Positions 43,930 to 47,980 of a stretch of 47,980 nucleotides of DNA are shown here, one piece after another. Below the pieces are notes generated by a model that did no database searches, had not been told where the DNA came from, and worked only from the letters and a program-made list of their open reading frames with translations. This stretch comes from an uncultured Prevotella sp. (GTDB lineage Bacteria > Bacteroidota > Bacteroidia > Bacteroidales > Bacteroidaceae), in the NCBI GenBank assembly GCA_900541335.1, contig UQJC01000011.1, forward strand, positions 1 through 47,980, in the 5' to 3' direction. The translations under genes and the position numbers were made by a program. Each line of letters starts with the position of its first letter. The first letter of the stretch is position 1.

Positions 43930-44406
43930 ATGAAAAGTATCCTTTTTGTCTGCCTTGGCAACATCTGCCGCTCATGTACGGCAGAAGAAATTTTCCGAGT
44001 GAAAGCAACGCAAGCTGGAAAAGTTGAACAATTTGATATTGACTCAGCAGGACTCATCAATTATCATGAAGGTGAACTGCCTGATGAGCGGATGCGTCGT
44101 ACCGCTGCTCGCTATGGCTATCAATTGGTTCATCGTTCGCGTCCGGTATGTACAGCCGACTTTGAACGCTTTGATTACATTGTGGCAATGGATCACAAGA
44201 ATCACGAAAAATTAGAGCGGATGGCTCCTACGCCCCAACAACGTAACAAAATAGTTCTGATGGCGAATTACTTGACAGCGCAGAAGAAGAATTTCACCTA
44301 CATCCCCGATCCTTATTATGGTACGGCACGTGATTTTGAACTTGTGGTCGAGTTGCTGGAAGAAGCTTGTGACGAATTACTTCGACAAGTTTCAATGGAA
44401 AACTAA
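43930..44406 (+). CDS. Low-molecular-weight protein-tyrosine phosphatase
   Basis: 158 residues. The P-loop 'VCLGNICRSCTAEEIF' has nucleophile Cys8 and Arg14-Ser15; the general acid Asp is in 'YIPDPYYGTARDFELV'. The residue after Ser15 is Cys where most family members have Pro, which is unusual. Length is typical. It removes phosphate from protein tyrosines or arginines in the cytoplasm; in Bacteroidota such enzymes often act with capsule or polysaccharide kinases, none of which is nearby. ATG 43930 is chosen because it starts the beta-strand directly before the P-loop and lies behind the -7 box. Confidence 0.92.
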   Translation: MKSILFVCLGNICRSCTAEEIFRVKATQAGKVEQFDIDSAGLINYHEGELPDERMRRTAARYGYQLVHRSRPVCTADFERFDYIVAMDHKNHEKLERMAPTPQQRNKIVLMANYLTAQKKNFTYIPDPYYGTARDFELVVELLEEACDELLRQVSMEN

Positions 44407-44556
44407 TTTTCATCTTCATCGCGTTTCCTGTCTCTGAGCGTACGAACTTTCTATCTTCTCTTTTGTCAAATGCCGCTTTCTTACAAAGTGGCTTTATGTG
44501 TAGAGGCGAATTACACTTTTAAGCAAGGCTTAGGGGCATCTTTGAGAAAATATCAT

Positions 44557-44564
44557 TACATTTG
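44557..44564 (+). promoter_or_regulatory. -7 box (TACATTTG) of the phosphotransferase gene
   Basis: An exact TAnnTTTG match 40 bases before ATG 44605. Confidence 0.6.
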
Positions 44565-44604
44565 CGCCACTTATTTACTAATTCTTTAACAAGCAAAATC
44601 TATC

Positions 44605-45696
44605 ATGGAGCAAAAAGATTTGCAGTTCATTGCCAATCAATTTGAAATCAAAGGCAAAGTCGCTGAGGTGAAGCCTTTAGGAAATGGTCTGATCAATACC
44701 ACCTATATGGTCGTAACAGAAGGAAATGATCCGGATTATGTGCTTCAGCACATCAATACAGCGATCTTCCCCGATGTGGATATGTTGATGGATAATATTG
44801 TAGCTGTAACTGGCCACATCCGTAAGAAGTTGGAAGCTGCTCATACCGAAGATATCGACCGTAAAGTGCTGAACTTTGTGCCCTGCAAGGATGGAAAGCA
44901 TTATTTCCTTCACGAAGGTAAGCACTGGCGTGTAATGGATTTCATTCCTGATACAGTTTCAAAGACGGGCGTTACGCTTGAGAGTTCAAAGATTGTAGGT
45001 GAAACCTTTGGTAACTTCCAGGCAATGCTCGCAGATATTCCCGCTCAGTTGGGTGAAACCATTAAGGACTTCCACAACATCGAGTTCCGTCTCCAGCAAC
45101 TCAAGGAAGCTGTAGAAGCTGACAAGGCAGGTCGTTTGGAAAGTGTAAAGGATATCGTGGCTGAGGTAGAAAAGCGTGCCGACTCCATGACACGTAGCGA
45201 AAGACTTTTCCGTGAAGGTAAATTGCCTAAGCGCATTTGTCATTGTGATACGAAGGTTGATAACATTCTCTTCGACAATAATGACAACGTGCTTTGCGTA
45301 ATCGATCTCGATACGGTGATGCCCAGCTTCATTTTCTCTGACTACGGTGACTTCCTTCGTTCTGCAGCCAATACAACGGCTGAGGATAGCCCCGAATTGG
45401 ATAAGGTTGAATTCCGCATGGACATCTTCAAGGCTTTCACCGAAGGTTATTTGAAGACCGCTAGTGCATTCTTGACTCCGATTGAAATCGAGAATCTGCC
45501 TTACGCAGCAACGCTCTTCCCCTACATGCAGATGGTTCGTTTCTTCGCAGACTACCTTAACGGCGATACTTACTATAAGATTCAGTATCCCGAGCATAAC
45601 TTGGTACGTACGAAGAATCAACTTGCGCTCCTTAAGAGTGCAGAGGCTCACATTCCCGAAATGGAAGCCTTCATCCAGGAACAATTGGCAAAGTAA
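44605..45696 (+). CDS. Aminoglycoside-phosphotransferase-fold sugar kinase (NahK-like)
   Basis: 363 residues. The kinase-like fold has the catalytic 'HCDTKVDNILFD' (His213, Asp215, Asn220) and the metal-binding 'VIDLDTVMP' (Asp234, Asp236). The N-lobe begins 'PLGNGLINTTYMVV' as an ATP loop with 'YVLQHINTAIFPDVDMLMDN', matching the N-acetylhexosamine 1-kinase (NahK) subfamily of Bacteroidota and bifidobacteria. It would phosphorylate the anomeric OH of N-acetylhexosamine or a related sugar in the cytoplasm, which fits the beta-galactosidase and fucose genes in this window. The substrate is inferred. Transcribed alone, with its own promoter box and terminator. Confidence 0.83.
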   Translation: MEQKDLQFIANQFEIKGKVAEVKPLGNGLINTTYMVVTEGNDPDYVLQHINTAIFPDVDMLMDNIVAVTGHIRKKLEAAHTEDIDRKVLNFVPCKDGKHYFLHEGKHWRVMDFIPDTVSKTGVTLESSKIVGETFGNFQAMLADIPAQLGETIKDFHNIEFRLQQLKEAVEADKAGRLESVKDIVAEVEKRADSMTRSERLFREGKLPKRICHCDTKVDNILFDNNDNVLCVIDLDTVMPSFIFSDYGDFLRSAANTTAEDSPELDKVEFRMDIFKAFTEGYLKTASAFLTPIEIENLPYAATLFPYMQMVRFFADYLNGDTYYKIQYPEHNLVRTKNQLALLKSAEAHIPEMEAFIQEQLAK

Positions 45697-45745
45697 TTGT
45701 GCCGACTTAAGAACAAATGAATACTTAGGGTATTCATAAAGTTAC

Positions 45746-45787
45746 AAGAGGGTGCATCGTAATACACGATGCACCCTCTTTTTTTTG
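45746..45787 (+). terminator. Terminator of the phosphotransferase gene
   Basis: A perfect 14-bp stem (45746-45759 with 45767-45780) with a 7-nt loop and eight or more Ts. Confidence 0.93.
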
Positions 45788-45902
45788 CGATTACCAATGA
45801 ATAGTCAATCTTTTTCAAACAGACTAAGAAGCACTTTATTAGCCGAGATGAAAGCTGGCTTTCTAACGAGTTGCAGATGGTGTACATGATGTACGCTCGT
45901 GT

Positions 45903-45931
45903 CATGCCGCGCCCCATAGCAACCGCAACTT
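45903..45931 (-). repeat. Diverged copy of the 86-bp repeat
   Basis: The 29 bases match the reverse complement of 56-84 at 25 of 29 positions, covering half of the palindrome (CATGCCGCG) and its flank. A second palindrome-like piece, CCGCGACCGTA, lies at about 45977. Confidence 0.65.
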
Positions 45932-46187
45932 CCCCCCACCGATTTATAATGAGCAATCGATGGAGATAAAACCAAGCCGCGACCGTATCATCCAATCCTT
46001 CCCAATCAGCTGCACAGCTCTCCGTGCTGATAGAAGGAGCAGCAATCGTAGCATCCGATTCATTTTTCCCTTCACAGATTCAGCCAGTCCTGTCAGATTC
46101 CCCCCAAAGCAAGTGAAATCCCCAATTCGTTCAGTCCGATCAAGCTACTAATCAGTGAATCTATCAATAAGTTCCATCAGATAATCC

Positions 46188-46329
46188 TATTTACAAGAGA
46201 ATCACTCCCTAAGGTCAATCAGCCAAGAGATTGACTAAGTAAGCCCCCCAATCAGGTCAATCCGCTTTACCCTTTCACCCGTAAATAGCCAGATACGATC
46301 CATCAGATAAAGCATTTCCCTGGTAAATG
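46188..46329. repeat. Decayed 17-bp palindromic boxes
   Basis: CATTTCCCTGGTAAATG (46313-46329) matches the 24-kb box consensus at 14 of 17 positions. A weaker version (46271-46287, 12 of 17 to the former) starts exactly 42 bp before it. TATTTACAAGAGAATCA (46188-46204) is a third relative, 83 bp further upstream. Confidence 0.5.
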
Positions 46330-46649
46330 GTCGAATCAGGTGCCGCAGACAAACGTCTTCACCGATAAACGCTCCGAGAAGTCATGCCGGCTCCTCCCCA
46401 ACTTCACTTCGACCAGAAAAGAAACACGCCGTATCCACTTCTTATCAGCAACAAGCCACGGGCAGCCAGCCCGGATGCAAACAATAAAATAGAAGAACGA
46501 CTCAGCGCGAAAGTCCGTAGAAAAGCTTAACTTTGTAAAGTTCATGCCGAAAACACCCCCATGAACCCCAACAGAAACTATTCATATAAAAAACAAACAA
46601 CCTTCAGCCCCTTCGACTGAACAATCATTTAACCAACACCTTATTAATC

Positions 46650-47684
46650 ATGATCTATTCCATCCAGCGTTTTTACAAGCCCGAACTGACAAACGATTTG
46701 CATGACGAATTCATGCAGGAATGTGCCAGCATCCTTTTATCCCTCGGAAAGACCGGAAACGAAATGTTCGAGAACCTGAAGAACCGCTTCAGCCGTGCAT
46801 TCGCCGAAGAAGAGAAGTGGTTCAAGAACACCACCGCCGACCCGGCACAATCAGCGCTTCACAGCCTGTCCGATGAACGAAAACATGCCTATTCGGGAAT
46901 GAGAGTAGCTCTCAAAGGAATCGTAATGGTCAAGCTGGACAGTGCCGAAAGTGCGCAGATGCTGCTGAAACACTTTACCGTTTACCAAAGAAACCTGAAT
47001 ACCAGTCTGGAAGGACAAACCGCCATCATCCGTAACCTGCTCAACGCCCTGGCACAGCCCGAGGAACAAGCAGCATTGGCAGCCACACAAACCCTAGTAT
47101 TCTACGACCGGCTGCAGACGCTCAACGAACAAGTCAGCGAGCAGAAGATGCGCTGCCGTGAATTCAACGGCCACTACGTGAAGGCCGCTTTAAGAAAGGC
47201 CCGCAACGCCATGGACGAAGTCTACGGGGAGGCCGTAAAGCTGATGGAGGGCCTGGCCAATTTGTTTGGCGGTTCCTATGAAAAGGCCGTCGGCCTGTGG
47301 AATGCTTCCATCAAGAAGTACAAGGAAACACTGAAAGCCCGAAAGGCAGCACGCGCCGCAGCAAAGAAACGAAAGGAGGAAAAGCAGATGGAAGAGGCAA
47401 CCAGCCACCAGCCGGCGGCAGGATCTCCCGATAGTCAGCTGTCGAACGAACAGGCAGACGGAACGCAACCCAGCCAACAGTCCCTTCAGCCCGGAATCCA
47501 ACCAGGCAGATTGGAAAAACATGCGGACAGCAACCAGCATATAAGCAAAATACACCACCCCAAAGAGGAGAAAATACAATCCATAGCGGTAAATATGCCA
47601 AAAACACCAGCAGGGAAGGGAGATACCGCCAATTCAACCAGGCACAAAGCCAGCTCAGCCCAGCAAGTAACTTCTTATATATAA
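46650..47684 (+). CDS. DUF6261-like helical protein with low-complexity tail (second copy)
   Basis: 344 residues with no signal peptide. Residues 1-250 are almost all amphipathic helix, ending in a very basic coiled stretch ('KARKAARAAAKKRKEEKQ'). Residues 255-344 are a Gln/Pro/Ser-rich, probably disordered tail. It aligns along its length with the protein at 11499-12407: 'EEE..' then 'DERKHAYSGM', 'GQTAIIRNLL', 'FYDRLQTLNEQVSEQK', 'ALRKARNAMDEVY', 'LWNASIKKYKETL'. The tails have no common sequence. The family name is from memory and no function is established. ATG 46650 is the only good start. It follows 860 gene-free bases rich in decayed repeats. Confidence 0.78.
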   Translation: MIYSIQRFYKPELTNDLHDEFMQECASILLSLGKTGNEMFENLKNRFSRAFAEEEKWFKNTTADPAQSALHSLSDERKHAYSGMRVALKGIVMVKLDSAESAQMLLKHFTVYQRNLNTSLEGQTAIIRNLLNALAQPEEQAALAATQTLVFYDRLQTLNEQVSEQKMRCREFNGHYVKAALRKARNAMDEVYGEAVKLMEGLANLFGGSYEKAVGLWNASIKKYKETLKARKAARAAAKKRKEEKQMEEATSHQPAAGSPDSQLSNEQADGTQPSQQSLQPGIQPGRLEKHADSNQHISKIHHPKEEKIQSIAVNMPKTPAGKGDTANSTRHKASSAQQVTSYI

Positions 47685-47980
47685 AAATATAAGTGCATAA
47701 GAAGCAGTAAAGAAGCTCAAGGGATAGAGTGCAAGGCTAGAAGAGAGATAAAACGTAAGCAAAGAGAGAATGCAGACTCATTTTCCCTTCCGTCTTCTCA
47801 CACGAATGTCATCCCCTTCTCCTACATTTGTCGACACGTGCACCCCGCCCGCATAAAAATCTCTCCCAAGGGCGAAAAAAAAATCACTGCGTTGTCTTTG
47901 TTGATATCCAACGTCTAACGCACAGTTTTCAGGAGATTTCCCAAGAATCTCCCAGAATTTTTTCGCGAAAACATTTGGTG
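47685..47980. other. Gene-free right end with -7 box and stem-loop
   Basis: No gene is seen. TACATTTG at 47823-47830 is an exact -7 box pointing right, possibly for a gene past the window. GGAGATT (47932-47938) pairs with AATCTCC (47946-47952), followed by a T-run, and TTTTCGCGAAAA (47960-47971) is a 12-bp palindrome. Confidence 0.4.

Larger units (their letters stand above)
45788..46649. other. Repeat-bearing gene-free region upstream of the second DUF6261-like gene
   Basis: 860 bases with no credible gene. It contains a diverged inverted copy of the 86-bp repeat (45903-45931), decayed 17-bp palindromic boxes (46188-46329) and several short 'ATCAG' and 'TCAATC' repetitions, including TCAATC/GATTGA near 46215-46235. 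It looks like an accumulation of degenerate repeats. Confidence 0.55.

Noticed and set aside
45788..46649. Degenerate insertion sequence
   Set aside because: No transposase remnants or target duplications seen; only short degenerate repeats.

Overview
The window reads as chromosomal DNA from a Bacteroidales bacterium, most likely Prevotellaceae. The evidence is the many Bacteroidota -7 promoter boxes (TAnnTTTG) in front of genes, the general lack of Shine-Dalgarno sequences, an LptD/LptC of the Bacteroidota type, and secreted proteins ending in a sorting-like tail of the form 'YDLSGRRV...GxYIxxGKK'. I see no transposase, integrase, phage or cas gene. The backbone looks like ordinary core genome, and the unusual material sits in a few long repeat-bearing intergenic regions.

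Layout. 1-490: an 86-bp tandem repeat with a 20-bp perfect palindrome, then a small secreted repeat protein (491-994). 1.3-5.4 kb: a K+ channel, an L-fucose permease/mutarotase operon and a patatin-like phospholipase. 5.6-7.7 kb: a redox module, with OxyR divergent from a membrane iron-sulfur protein and thioredoxin, and a canonical OxyR half-site in between. 8.1-10.2 kb: a large secreted protein followed by a 55-residue small ORF. 10.7-12.4 kb: ndk and a DUF6261-like protein. 12.4-13.7 kb: a 1.3-kb gene-free region carrying a 42-bp repeat array. 13.7-18.6 kb: a 1640-residue secreted papain-like protease with LamG and PKD-like domains. 19.1 kb: tRNA-Arg(CCG). 19.3-23.8 kb: a BACON-like lipoprotein, lptD and an HD hydrolase, all on the minus strand. 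24.1 kb: a short array of 17-bp palindromes spaced exactly 42 bp. 24.6-30.3 kb: coaX, an outer-membrane barrel protein, lptC and a PpiD/SurA-type foldase. 30.4-36.9 kb: a Crp-family regulator, a membrane MutS-like ATPase, a second patatin, aminopeptidase P and aminopeptidase C. 37.1-43.6 kb: a CotH-domain protein and a GH2 beta-galactosidase, both secreted. 43.9-45.7 kb: a low-molecular-weight phosphatase and a sugar-kinase-like phosphotransferase. 45.8-46.6 kb: a second repeat-rich gene-poor region, then a second DUF6261-like gene (46650-47684).

How the genes fit together. Envelope biogenesis is prominent (lptD, lptC, PpiD-type foldase, outer-membrane barrel, four proteins with sorting-like C-termini). 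Host or dietary glycan and peptide use is the second theme (fucose uptake, beta-galactosidase, hexosamine-kinase-like enzyme, C1A and C1B proteases, aminopeptidase P). The OxyR-centred cluster is a compact oxidative-stress unit whose regulation can be read from the DNA.

Most interesting structure: two sequence-unrelated repeat arrays share a 42-bp period (about four helical turns), with a decayed relative of one of them near 46.3 kb. Both DUF6261 paralogues lie directly downstream of the longest repeat-bearing gene-free regions. All functional statements rest on reading motifs by eye. No database search was run.
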